DNA of 64,000 nt, from the NCBI GenBank assembly GCA_031772625.1, contig CM062807.1:1153055007-1153119006 (forward strand). The letters are read 5' to 3'. Positions 25,935 through 36,927 of this stretch are shown here, in pieces. The translations under genes were made by a program, and so were the position numbers. Positions within the stretch are counted from its first letter, which is position 1. Every line of letters starts with the position of its first letter. The DNA comes from Pinus tabuliformis (lineage: Eukaryota; Streptophyta; Pinopsida; Pinales; Pinaceae). The notes under the pieces were generated by a model, which was not told the DNA's origin, did no database searches, and was given only the letters and a program-made list of their open reading frames with translations.

Positions 25935-26541
25935 TATTGCATGCAAGGGATCTAGCAGCATGCATGTCATTGAGCGCACATATGCAATCCAACCCATTCA
26001 ACACACTCACCAAGGCAAAGACAAGAAGAAATTCCAGATGGGGCTGAACATGCACTTCGGCAAGTTGATGTGCATGACCACCAGCACACACTTGAAGATC
26101 AGCACAGACACTATGCATCAGTTTTTTTTTGGTTCAACCATACCCAAGAAGACCATGCGCATGTTAGCAGATGAGTTGGATGAAGGGGTCGAACCAATGC
26201 ACCGGTTGCAACGGAGGCAAGAGTTCACTTCAGCAAGATGTCACCATGAGGTACATGCACACCATCACAGATGACCAAGCTTGGCATTAGCTCACTAGCT
26301 TCACCATCACAAGTATGTCGAAGAGTTGATCTCACCACAGTGGACCGAGTGTCAGCGATTTCTTGCAAGGCTTGCTCAAGCCATGTTGTTTCACATGAGT
26401 ACATGTGCATTATAATGTTGCATCATGTCAAGTGTAAGTCGAGTGTCAACAATTGGATGTAACAATCATAGAGTAGGTGAAGGGTCATGAGGGTAGTTGA
26501 ACTGTCACAAAGGGGAATGTCAAGGGTCACCCCACCCTTTG

Positions 26542-26550
26542 CTATAAATA
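26542..26550 (+). promoter_or_regulatory. TATA box of the large LTR
   Basis: CTATAAATA preceded by CCACCC; the matching box in the 3' LTR is at 35561-35570. It places U3 to the left and R-U5 (about 0.8 kb) to the right. Confidence 0.6.
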
Positions 26551-27457
26551 GTCCCTTATAACTCATTATAAAGGCTTTTGGTTAGCCAAGCTTGACTAAG
26601 ACTATCTTGAAGAAGTCTTGGACAGTATTGTAATGTGTCTTGGCTTCTCCACTGCACGGAGCTAGTACATATCTTTGGAGGAACAGGAAGATGTGGCTGT
26701 AACATTCGATTGTTGGGGCTAGCAGGTTTACATGGTGTATTGTATTATTGTGACTTACACTTCTTCAATAATAAGAACCAGTGCATTTTCATGCATATGT
26801 TGTTATTGCAGTTGGACTGTTTTGGTTGCCTTAATGATATATGTTGTTTAGCTTACGTACTTGTATATGAAATGATTTGTATGCAATTATATGAATCTTA
26901 TTGTTAATGTGTTGCATATGTTGTTAATTTTGTCACCATCCGTGTCGACTACTCTATCGGACATCAAACAAAGCTTTCTCATGAACATTGCTATATCAAC
27001 CATCACACTCGTCTCGGACTGATTTGTGAGTGATGTCCATGTTATCTTACCTTGTTGTTGTGACTGCCGCATTCGAGTGGACTGATCTGCTGGAAGCTGT
27101 GCATGTCCTTTGTGTGGTGTGTTCCTAGCCAAGTTGGAACTGATCCCTTTCAACCTAGAACTCACCTTCACCTTCCTCTCCCTTCGAAGTGTTGTAACCT
27201 CTCATACACATTCCTTGACTCTCTACATCAGTCACACCCTTGCTACTCACAGAGTTATCTTACTTTCCTCTATGCGACATCGCGGTCAAGGCATTAACTT
27301 ACGACCCACTGTTGGGACTCCTACACCAAACGGTCTGAGGTTTAATTGGGACTTCTTATCGGGGAGATCCCCTTGACATGTTGGCGGGTCCAACAACGTC
27401 AACATTTCTAGCGCTAGAAAGAGGGCCGAATGACAAGCAGTTTCCTCTCATCCAGTT

Positions 27458-27889
27458 TTGAATCTTTGCGTATCTTTCATGGAGTCTTGCATTCTTCTTC
27501 CCCCAAGGTGTTTTTCGAATTGTGAAGACGTCTCCATCTCAGGGAATCTTTTCAATCTCTTGTCCACTCACACGTATGATGGTGAAGGTGAAGTGGCCTG
27601 GCTTGAGCTCTTACATAACTTGCTTTCCATGATTTATGAGGAAGATGAGTTTACTGATGAACAATTCGGTTTGTTGCTTGCATGCACACTTCGCGAATCT
27701 CCATTTCATTGGGTGCTCAGCCTATCAGTTGGCACCGTGCACTCATGTGAGCACTTTTGTGATCTTATTGAAGATACATTCTATCATTTTTATCCAGAAC
27801 ATCTTGACTGGAAACTGTTACAACAACTTAGGGCTCTGCATGAATCCATTATTTATTTTTGGCAGTGCTTCCGTGACTTGCAATTTTAG
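27458..27889 (+). CDS. Gag-like protein of the large element
   Basis: A 143-residue frame shortly after the 5' LTR and the candidate primer site. It has the general plan of an LTR-element gag: an acidic helical region (GEVAWLELLHNLLSM), then FTDEQFGLLLACTLRESPFHW, then a Ser/Val turn and CEHFCDLIEDTFYHFYPEH, comparable to the 'W...L......W..F...F...F' core of plant gypsy gag. Similar sequence continues to about 28130. Lineage cannot be assigned from this alone. No zinc knuckle was found. Confidence 0.5.
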   Translation: MNLCVSFMESCILLPPRCFSNCEDVSISGNLFNLLSTHTYDGEGEVAWLELLHNLLSMIYEEDEFTDEQFGLLLACTLRESPFHWVLSLSVGTVHSCEHFCDLIEDTFYHFYPEHLDWKLLQQLRALHESIIYFWQCFRDLQF

Positions 27890-28131
27890 GCTCCAAGGAG
27901 CCAGATGAAGTTCACTTATCTCTGGGACTAGTTCGAATACTATCTTAAGAAATCTACCCGTCCCAAGAGGAAGCTTGATGTCAAGCCTCGCTCAACCTTC
28001 TTCGTTGATGGAACTGCGCAATCCCATGAGGGAGTAGGCATTGTCTCAATGGACTGTCCACCTCCCTCTCATTCAATAGTTCCACCATCGTCCAGTGATG
28101 TTTAGGATCATGTTTTTACATTCGTTCATCC

Positions 28132-30512
28132 TGTTAGTGCTTGAAATTTCACCTCAGGCTGAGAAAGGTAAACCTCAAGGCAACATCAAACCACTTAGCC
28201 TCGTAGCTAGCCCTACGGGGCGGGAGAGGGCTCTCTCCGGTCTATCTCGATAAAGATCTTCAATGGGCGAGATAACCAATAGGCTAACACTGATTTTAGG
28301 CTAATAAACTGATCAAAAGGGTTGATTTGGAATTTTTAGGGTTTTTGGTGGCAAATTGAGGAGTGGCAATTTTGGGTGCGGGGATAGGACACAGTTTCTG
28401 CAGGGGGTTCTTTGGGGCAAGATAGGATACAGTATTGATGCCCTAGATTGAGGTGAATGGATGAGAAAGACAGGTGAGGAGCTAAGGAGAGCAAACAATA
28501 ACTTTGAATTCTCCTTAAACAACAGAAAACGTTGAAATTAAACAAACTTAAAAGCAGAGCATGACAGTCATGAATTCTTCTTTAACACTTCATTTGTTTA
28601 ATGTGCAGAAGGAAAAGTAAGGAAATGATTCACATAACACACTTACAAGTACATAGAGAAACACACCATCAATACATGTAACCACAAGAATCCCAAAAAG
28701 GACTGCAAAACCCTGGTCTTCCTTAGCCAAAAATTGCAGAGATACAGTGAATAATACAATGATAGCTTTTCCCTCAAGAGTCCAACCTTCCAACCTCTGA
28801 AAATGACTAAGAAAATACATAATATAGGAAAGCTAACACATTTCCTTGCCTCTAGGGGTCGAGCTCATCCTTCTAGGAGTTGTTTCAACCAATTCTAAAC
28901 TAAGCACTGAAAACTAGGCAATCAAAACAACTTGCCTCTATAAGCTAGGAAACCAATTCATTCATTAAATGCATGCTATTTCATGAATGAATCTTCTAGA
29001 GAAGGTAAATAAGTGTCATATCAACATGAAAATACATAAATTACATCAAATAGGGTGAAAAATCCCATCAAAAGTCAAAACTAGTAAAAGCTGGGCGAAT
29101 CCATGAGTTGTAAGTGAAAAATTGTGAAAATTGCCTGATGGGTCGCGCGCCAAATCCTGACGGGTCGCGCGCCTTTGAGAGCATGTTTGGGGCACGTTCA
29201 GGTGTCCAAATGAGGCAAGAGTAGGCTTGTTGGAAAGGTCTGTGAGTCTACTTTCCAACCCAACTAGAATTTCTTGATTTGGTTGTCATTTGCCCCTCAA
29301 AAATTGCAATCTCCCAAGACTGCTTTCTGTGTGTCAAAAATGTGGCAGAAAGTCATTTTTTGCTTGTTTTTTTGACTTTCTGGAGGCCCAAAACTTCATA
29401 AAATCTCTTGGAAATGGGTGAGAATGTGTAACTTTTCATGAAAAATCCAGAAATTCTGAGTTTTCCCGGAACGGAGTAGCCAAATGAAAGGGTCGCGCGG
29501 GGGGTGAGACCCGTCAAGCGGAAAAACCTGTTTTTTGCCTTAAAAACCAAAAATCGCCCAAAATGCTCAAAATTTCTTGGAATTTGTGCTGGGAGTCCCC
29601 AATAAAGTACCATGCTCAGTAAAAGAGGCTTTGGCCAAAATTTGGAGTGGATCGAGCCTTTTCCGTCGTTTTAGTGCCTTGGCCAACCTCCTTGGATCTG
29701 GCGATTGAAATTTTGACATTTCTCTAAAACCATGACACCTGTGCAAAAAGTGAAGGAGGTTTTTCTTATTTTGCATGTTATGGACAAAAACCTCTCTCAT
29801 TTGTCCAAAATTCATCTTTTATTGCTCTGGAACATCATTTGAGTGTGACTTGTCCCGATGTGTGAAACAAGGAATTTTGTCGAAATGGAGCGAAATGAAG
29901 GGGATAGGGGGCTTATAAATTCTTAAGGAAATTTTGAGGAGTAGGGGGGGATGTTAGGAAGCAAGGGAAAGTGGAATCGTGGCGATCGAGTGAGGGGAAG
30001 GGGTCCAAAAGGGAAAAACACAGGCCCAACCTAGAAAATTGCCAGGTTGTAGCTAGAAACTAGGGTTTGTGCAAAAATGAGGATTTTGGGGGATCTCAGT
30101 GATGGGAAGCATTTGATAAGGTACTTTAAGGATAGGGGAAGGTGTATGAACATCAGGATACAAGTTTCGCTAATGATTTGACTGTCCAAGAGATATTGCC
30201 ATCAAAACCCTAGGAGAGGGAAATGAGCTTGCCTAGGTACAACTGAAGCATGAACAAGGTGTAAAATGACTCATTAGACACTGAGATGATAATGAAAACC
30301 CTATGAATGATGATAGACTCAACAGAATGATGACATGAACCGACATTTGGGCAACTTTGAAAAGAGTGGGAGCAAACCCTAGACCTAATGCCTAGTGACC
30401 AAATTTTGTTTGAAAACTCTTTGAAATGACAAAATTTGACTTGGAAACTCTGAGACCACTTTGTAAGAGCATATTTGATCACTGGAGGAAGGTTGGAAAG
30501 ACTGACACAACA
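28132..30512. mobile_element. Solo LTR of another family inside the large element
   Basis: Begins TGTTAGTGCTTG at 28132 and ends CTGACACAACA at 30512, with a perfect CATCC duplication at 28127-28131 and 30513-30517. No coding region is recognised in it, and no second copy occurs in the window, so orientation and family are open. It holds three copies of a GGGTCGCGCG motif. Confidence 0.85.
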
Positions 30513-30786
30513 CATCCTTCACACCCTCCCAACATCACTCCACTCAATTTTCACGCAGAGTTGGTTGTGAGTCCTTCGAGTTCCCATATGCATTATTTTC
30601 TTCGACCTCCGTCTTTGCACTCGAGTGTTCCTCTGGATGATGTTGTCTTGTGTTCGTCCATTCCAGACTCTTCACTTGTTGTGAACGAGGAACAACCCAC
30701 TAACGGATTTGGTGTTGCACAACCAACATGATTTGTCATTCATGAAGAGTATGCGTGGGAGCTTGAATATCAACACTTGGTGAAGG

Positions 30787-31731
30787 ATGACTCCCTTCCG
30801 TCTGAGTCCCCTCCGTCCTTTCCTAGCTTCTTTGGTGAACCTGCCATCCATGATTTTGCATGTGTGTCTTCATCCATGGATGCACCCATTGTTGATCACT
30901 CGCAGGACTCAACAGATACTAATCCATCATTCGACAATGGAGAGATTTAAGTTATTAATTAAACATCCACTTGATCCTTCATCTGTCTTTTTTGGAAATA
31001 CAGAGGATCAGTTCGTTCGCTTTTCATCTACCCCTCTGTTTGATTCATCTGATCATGAGGATGTCGAAAAATTCATTGATTTTTCTGATCGTGGCGGTCG
31101 TGATCCATTTGCTCCCAATTTTTATCATGATCATGAATCTATCACGATTGATCTTTCGAAGCCACCGGTTTATAATGATCTACCTGATGATGAAGTTGAG
31201 ACACCCAAGACTGTCGAGGCACTTCATCCCAAGCTAATGGTTATGTTAGGCCCTCGCTCTCTTGGGGTTAGTCTCACTTCTGATCATGAAATTGTTCAAT
31301 CACCAAAGGCTCCTCATCACTCGTATGTATGTATTGAAGATCCATCTCACACACAGATCACACTTCCTCCACTAGAGCTACATGATCCCATTGCTCATGA
31401 TTTGGAGGAGTCTCATATTGCAAGCACTCGTTTGCAACACAAGTTGTCTTTGTTTCTTTCATTTTCTTGCATGTCTCAATCAAGAGTGTGCTTTTGCTTC
31501 AAAGTTGCATGTAGTGTCACGCAACACCATAATACGTCCACGGACTATCTGTCATGCACACTCACTCACTTATGTCCCGTGGGCATTTTGAAACACGAAG
31601 TGTGGCTGCCTTCATTGTTATACCTTTCTTGTTTGTCAGTCCGCACAACTGGGTTACTCATGGACCAAGCCTTCACCAACATGGGTATACCAATGCATCG
31701 GTGGTTGCATTGGAAATATCACTTCATGTGA
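30787..31731 (+). CDS. Acidic internal ORF of the large element, function unknown
   Basis: A 314-residue open frame in the second half of the internal region; a related-looking frame (30426-30731) lies just upstream, part of it inside the solo LTR. The middle (about residues 50-190) is rich in Asp, Glu, Ser, Pro and His, with DHEDVEKFIDFSDRGG and HDHESITIDLSKPPVYNDLP. No protease, RT, integrase, zinc knuckle or membrane segment is evident. It may be the C-terminal part of the element's gag region or an extra ORF. I cannot assign a function. Confidence 0.4.
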   Translation: MTPFRLSPLRPFLASLVNLPSMILHVCLHPWMHPLLITRRTQQILIHHSTMERFKLLIKHPLDPSSVFFGNTEDQFVRFSSTPLFDSSDHEDVEKFIDFSDRGGRDPFAPNFYHDHESITIDLSKPPVYNDLPDDEVETPKTVEALHPKLMVMLGPRSLGVSLTSDHEIVQSPKAPHHSYVCIEDPSHTQITLPPLELHDPIAHDLEESHIASTRLQHKLSLFLSFSCMSQSRVCFCFKVACSVTQHHNTSTDYLSCTLTHLCPVGILKHEVWLPSLLYLSCLSVRTTGLLMDQAFTNMGIPMHRWLHWKYHFM

Positions 31732-32418
31732 TCAAGCCCATGCACCGTTAGTGTAGGAGTAGGAGTAGTGGTTACTTTCAGTTCTTTGCTTGCATGCTTG
31801 TTTTCTTAGATGCTTTGTTTGCTTGCTTGTTTTCTTTCTTGTTTGTTTACTTGCTTCGCTTTCGTCTTTTCTTCTGCTCTTGCTTTGCTTTGTTGATTGA
31901 TTAGTTCGTTCACTCGTTTTGTTCGTAGGTTAGTTGGCATGAAACCATGTATGACTCTTGAAATGAGTTGGGTGAAGTACGAGAGGGCTTGTACAACTAT
32001 CACTACTTGGTTATCTATCATCTTGCCTTTGTATGATGAGCTTGTTACTTTTAGTCCATGATACGTTGAAGGAAAATACGTACTGTTCGAAACAAACCTT
32101 GGTGAAAACACAACGCTTGCATGCTAACTAGTGTCACCTTCTCTAGTCGGTTGTTTTGGGGTTAACCCTTGTCAGCTCAGTCAAGTAGAGTAAGGTGAGG
32201 GGGGGAAACCTTAACAGGCACGTCAGAGATACAATAAACTACTTCTCTGCTCAAACAACCTCTTATGGTCTCAATAAGTTGGGATCCCTCTTCTGCCTCT
32301 GAAATGAATAAGTGTTATGCACAGTGAAAAATGAAAAAAATGAAAGTCAAAAAATTCAAATGAAAAATGAATAAGGCGAAAGAAGAGAAAGGCGTCTTGC
32401 ACAGGGAGGTGATGTAAG

Positions 32419-32524
32419 TAACTCCGCTGGGGTACTAACCAGGCTTGCTGGCAGCATAGCCATGCTTGTGTTCCAATGTGACTCCACTGGGGTACTATCC
32501 AGGCCTGCTGGCAGTGGAGCCACA
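32419..32524 (+). repeat. 60-bp imperfect tandem duplication
   Basis: The unit starts ACTCCGCTGGGGTACTA at 32421 and recurs as ACTCCACTGGGGTACTA at 32481, followed by CAGGC-TGCTGGCAG in both. It lies between the internal ORF and the 3' LTR. Confidence 0.8.
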
Positions 32525-32784
32525 CCAGAGATGAAACTTAAACTCTGACGACTATACTGCTTGTGCACTTATATACCCCTCAACCCCAATCGAAAAAAAT
32601 CCGTTGCCTTGGCTTGGAATGTGTGTCAATCGACCAAGAGTCTAGCAGATGCTACATCTTACAATCAAGCTAGTGTGAAGCCAAGATGAGCTGAGAGATG
32701 AACAATACTTCCAGAGGTGTTAGACTTTCCTTTCACGAACATGATCCATTCAAAGAGCTGGAGTTCTACCAGTGTGTCACCAAG

Positions 32785-35700
32785 TGTTGTAGCAGCTACA
32801 ACCACCCTCCAAAATTTTGTCTTAGCCTATTTTGGAGCCTCCCTACCAACCTTCACAGCAGCTTGCCTTGCTTCATCAAGTCCTCAAGCTTCAGTGTCTT
32901 TCTTGCTCAAATGCAGCCTGTCAATCACAGTTTAATCTCTTCCCTTCACAGGTTGCTCACCCGGACTTGATCCAGCTGCAGGCTGAGTAGCTTCCCCTTG
33001 AAAATTACGCATTTCTAGAGGGTAACCAATCTTCCCTCCAGAAATTGCGCAATCCTCTTTGACAGCCTGCTGGGCTCTAGGATTACGCAATCCTACCAAC
33101 CAACCCTCCCAGCAGGATTTGTGCAAATTTTCCCAGCAGCAGGCTCTTCAGCCCAGGATTTGTGCAAATCTAGGAAGCAATCAGCTGCTCTGCCCAGCAA
33201 ATCTCCTGGGTAGCCAGCCCAGCTCCCAGCCAAAAATGCGCATTTTTCTCCAGCAGTCGCTTGCATGTGCAGTTGAGTTGATCGGTTCCCTCTGGGACCG
33301 AGTAAAATAGACTTGCATGCATAGGCTTCTTCTCCCAAGGCAGCATGCAAAGGCATCCCTTGTCTCAAGGATCTATGTTTAGTAGTTGGAGGTTACATGC
33401 AAGGAGAAATTCAAAAACCTCCCACTAAGTGTTGCTTCCCCTAGATTTGTGGCATGCGCGTCACAACCTCGATGTTATCAAAACTCATCAACCGGAAACT
33501 GTAGAGCTCATTCCTCACATCAACCTTGCATCTCTAACATCCCACATCACATATAGGAGCAGTCAGCGAATTCAGCTCAAATGTTTTTGGTTAAGCCCGC
33601 TTCGCATGCCTTGTGTTGCATTTTTGTCGCTTTTTGGGTTTCCTTGTATGAGTATTGTTCGCTTGATTTCTTTGAACGATTGTTGTCGTTTACATGTATA
33701 CTAGCTTGTTATAGTTATGTTTCATTTTTCGTTGTTGTCACATGGATGAAACTATTTTGCACTGACGTTCACCCAACGAGCGAACTGCCTCACCGACATG
33801 TATGTTGATCTGTTTGCTGAATCTTTCATTCATGTTTTGCATGCACTATTAATCACTTTTGTTGTCACTTAGTGTCACCATGCATTCATTGACTTACTTG
33901 CTTTCAGTTTCCCATCAGCGATTTGGGCCAACCTTGGCCTAGGCTCTACCCTCACCAAGGCTGCATTGTGCAATCTAGGAAAGGAAGGCTGACCTTCCTC
34001 TCTAGATTTGTGAATTCCTTCCCAACACTGGACTCCGAGACTGTTTTGCACATTTCTATAGGATAGTGGCTTCTTGGCCCAAGCAATTGTGCAAATTTTT
34101 CCCTAGGCCAGCAGTCCTTCCCAGCTAGAATTGTGTATTGCGCAATCCCAGCAGCTAGTAGCTAGACTAGACTGTGCATTGTGCAATTTCAGCAGTCAGT
34201 CAGTCTCCCAGCAGCCCGGACTGTGCCTTGTCTAGTCTTGGCAGTTGGTCTCCCTACCTCCCGGCCAAAATTGCGCAACCTTCATGATCATTCACCCAGA
34301 TATGTTGCAAGCCAGTTCTCATGTTAATTTTGGTTTTCGATTGATAGATTGCTTTCTATGAGTGTTTCCATGTGTCTAGGTATCACAAGTGTTCATCTAC
34401 TTCTCAGCATTACAAGTACAATCGTTTCCAAGAGAGCAGAGATGAAGACACCGTTTAGAGCACACTTAGGGATGCAGTCGATCAAGTGTCCATGGGATTA
34501 CCTACTCACGAAGACATCAAGTTGTTCGTGGACAAGGACATCAAGTAGCAGGATCACAATGAGTAGCATCATGTACAGCAGCTAAATGCATCATACCGAA
34601 TGCAGCGAACACAGTGAATGCAAGAGGAAGGTTGTTGACAACATAAAGGCGAATCAGAGTTGCAATATCCAACGGATCCACTGATAATGAAAGAAAATTT
34701 GGAGACTCAGGCTATAAAGTGACGGCGCTACATGAAGATCGCACGAAGGCAGAAGATGGAACAAAGAAGGAGTCACATGTGCTGAAGCAGCAACTTAGGA
34801 AGAACATGAAGTTGCACAGACAGTCCAATGAGTTGCAGCAGGAACCGGAACAACAGTGGGTGCAATATGCACTTGCAAATGAAACTATGTTAGTATGAGT
34901 TAAGGATCCATCCCAGCAGTTGACACAGATCAAACATGGTGAGAAATGTTGTTTATCGCATGCAATGGATCCAGCAGCATGCATGTTGTTGAGTGCACGT
35001 ATGCAATCCAACCCATTCAACACACTCACCAAGGCGAAGACAAGAAGAAAGTCCAACTGGGGCTGAACATGCACTTCGGCAAGTTGATGCACATGACCAC
35101 CAACACACACTTGAAGATCAACATGGACACTATGCATCAGTGTGTTTCCGGTTCAACCATACCCAAGAAGACCATGCGCATTATAGCAGACGAGTTGGAT
35201 GAAGGGGTTGAACCAATGCACCGGTCGTAATGGAGGTAAGAGTTCACTTCAGCAAGATGTCACCATGAGGTCCATGCACACCATCATAGATGACCAAGCT
35301 TGGCATCAGCTCACCAGCTTCACCATCACAAGTATGTCAAAGAGTTAGTCTCACCACAGCGGACAGAGTGTCAGTGATGTCTTGCAAGGCTTACTCAAGC
35401 CATGTTGTCTCACATGAGTACATGTGCATTGTAATGTTGATTCATGTCAAGTGTAATTCGAATGTCAACAGTTGGATGTAACAATCATAGAGTAGGTGAA
35501 GAGTCATGAGGGTAGTTGAACTGTCACAAAGAGGAATTTCAAGGGTCACCCCACCCTTTGTTATAAATAGTCCCTCATAACTCATTGTAAAGGCTTTTGG
35601 TCAACCAAGATTCTACTAAGACTATCTTGAAGAAGGCTTGGACAGTATTGTAAAGTGCCTTGGCTTCTCCAGTGCATGGAGCTAGTACATCTCTTTGGAG

Positions 35701-36424
35701 GAGCAAGTGGATGTGGCTATAACATTCCATTGTTGGGGCTAGCGGGTTTACATGGTGTATTGTATGATTGTGACTTACACTTCTTTAATAATAAGAGCCG
35801 GCACATTTTCATGCATATGTTATTATTGTAGTTGGACTATTCTAGTTGCCTTAATGATATATGTTGTTTAACTTACGTACTTGTATATGAACTGATTTGT
35901 ATGCAATTATATGAATCTTGTTGTTAATGTGTTGCATATGTTGTTAATGTTGTCACCGTTTATGTCGACTGCTCTGCTGAACATCAGATAGACCTTTCTC
36001 ATGAACCTTTCTATATCAACTGTCACACTCGTCTCGGATTGATCCATGAGTGTTGTTCATGTTATCTTACCTTGTTGTTGTGACTGCCTCATCCGAGTGG
36101 ACTGATCTTCCAGAAGCTATGCATGCCCTTTGTGTGGTGTGTTCCTAACTGAGTTGGGATTGATCCCTTTCAACCTGGAACTCACCTTCACCTTCCTCTC
36201 CCTTTAAAGTGTTGGAACCTCTCATACACATTCCTTGACTCTCTGCATCAGCCACACCCTTTCTACTAATAAAGTTATCTTACTTGCCTCTATGTGACGT
36301 TGCGGTCAAGGCATTACCTTCCGACCCACTACTAGGACTCCTACACCAAACAGTATGAGGTCTAATTAGGAATTCTTACCGAGGATATCCCCTTGACATG
36401 TTGGCAGGTCCAGCACCGTCAACA
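32785..36424 (+). repeat. 3' LTR of the large element
   Basis: 3640 bp, pairs with 23279-27404; TATA box at 35561-35570; ends GTCAACA. Confidence 0.9.
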
Positions 36425-36927
36425 GGTGATTATAAATCTTTTATCCCTCCACCTCTGGAATTAAGAAAATGAATAAAACAAATTTTCTCGAATAATCGCT
36501 GAGGAAAATTCCCCACACCAACCATATCCATTCTTCTCTTTGTCATCTTTCCTCCGTGCTCAGTCTGAATTTCCCACCGGGGCTTCCCTCCTCACCCTCA
36601 CCTAGCCCTTCCAAATCAAATATGGACCAACCTGACTCTCTATTTCCTTGTTCCATCTTCATTGGTGATAGGTGTGATTCTATGGCTCATGGGCCACTTG
36701 GCACTCCAATTCAATCCAGTGACACTCAACTTGTTGGTAAGAAAACTACTCCTCCATGCCCCTACCCCTTCGCCTACTATATTAAAGAGGAAATTCCAGA
36801 AGAGGGCCTTCCAGGCACTAGAAGCATCAGTGTATCCCATCCAAGCAATAAGAAACCAACTCCAAAAAGCTCATGAGGCACTCGCCCAGCATGAACAAGT
36901 CCACCATTTTGCATTTCAAGCTTTTGT
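36425..36927 (+). other. Right flank of the large element: unassigned coding-like sequence
   Basis: Continuation of the sequence interrupted at 23278. The last part, near 36780-36925, reads KRKFQKRAFQALEASVYPIQ and onward with a helical, Gln/His-rich pattern, in the frame 36662-37024. It stops at the gypsy LTR start (36928), so the protein is cut. I do not recognise it. Confidence 0.3.

Larger units (their letters stand above)
23279..27404 (+). repeat. 5' LTR of the large element
   Basis: Pairs with 32785-36424. A CTATAAATA box at 26542-26550 gives the transcription direction. It contains the 463-bp insertion 25472-25934, absent from the partner LTR. Confidence 0.9.
23279..36424 (+). mobile_element. 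Large LTR element without recognisable pol (LARD-like)
   Basis: Two LTRs, 23279-27404 and 32785-36424, both begin TGTTGTAG and end GTCAACA. Net LTR length is about 3.65 kb in both once the 463-bp insertion in the first is discounted. They differ by about 10% in the segment I compared (26270-26470 against 35289-35489). Flanks GGCGG (23274-23278) and GGTGA (36425-36429) match at 3 of 5 positions with transitions only. The internal region keeps a gag-like frame and an acidic ORF but no RT or integrase. It also carries a 2.38-kb solo LTR. The first internal bases (27407-27425, CTAGCGCTAGAAAGAGGG) are a candidate primer site of non-Met type; no clear polypurine tract was seen. Confidence 0.85.
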
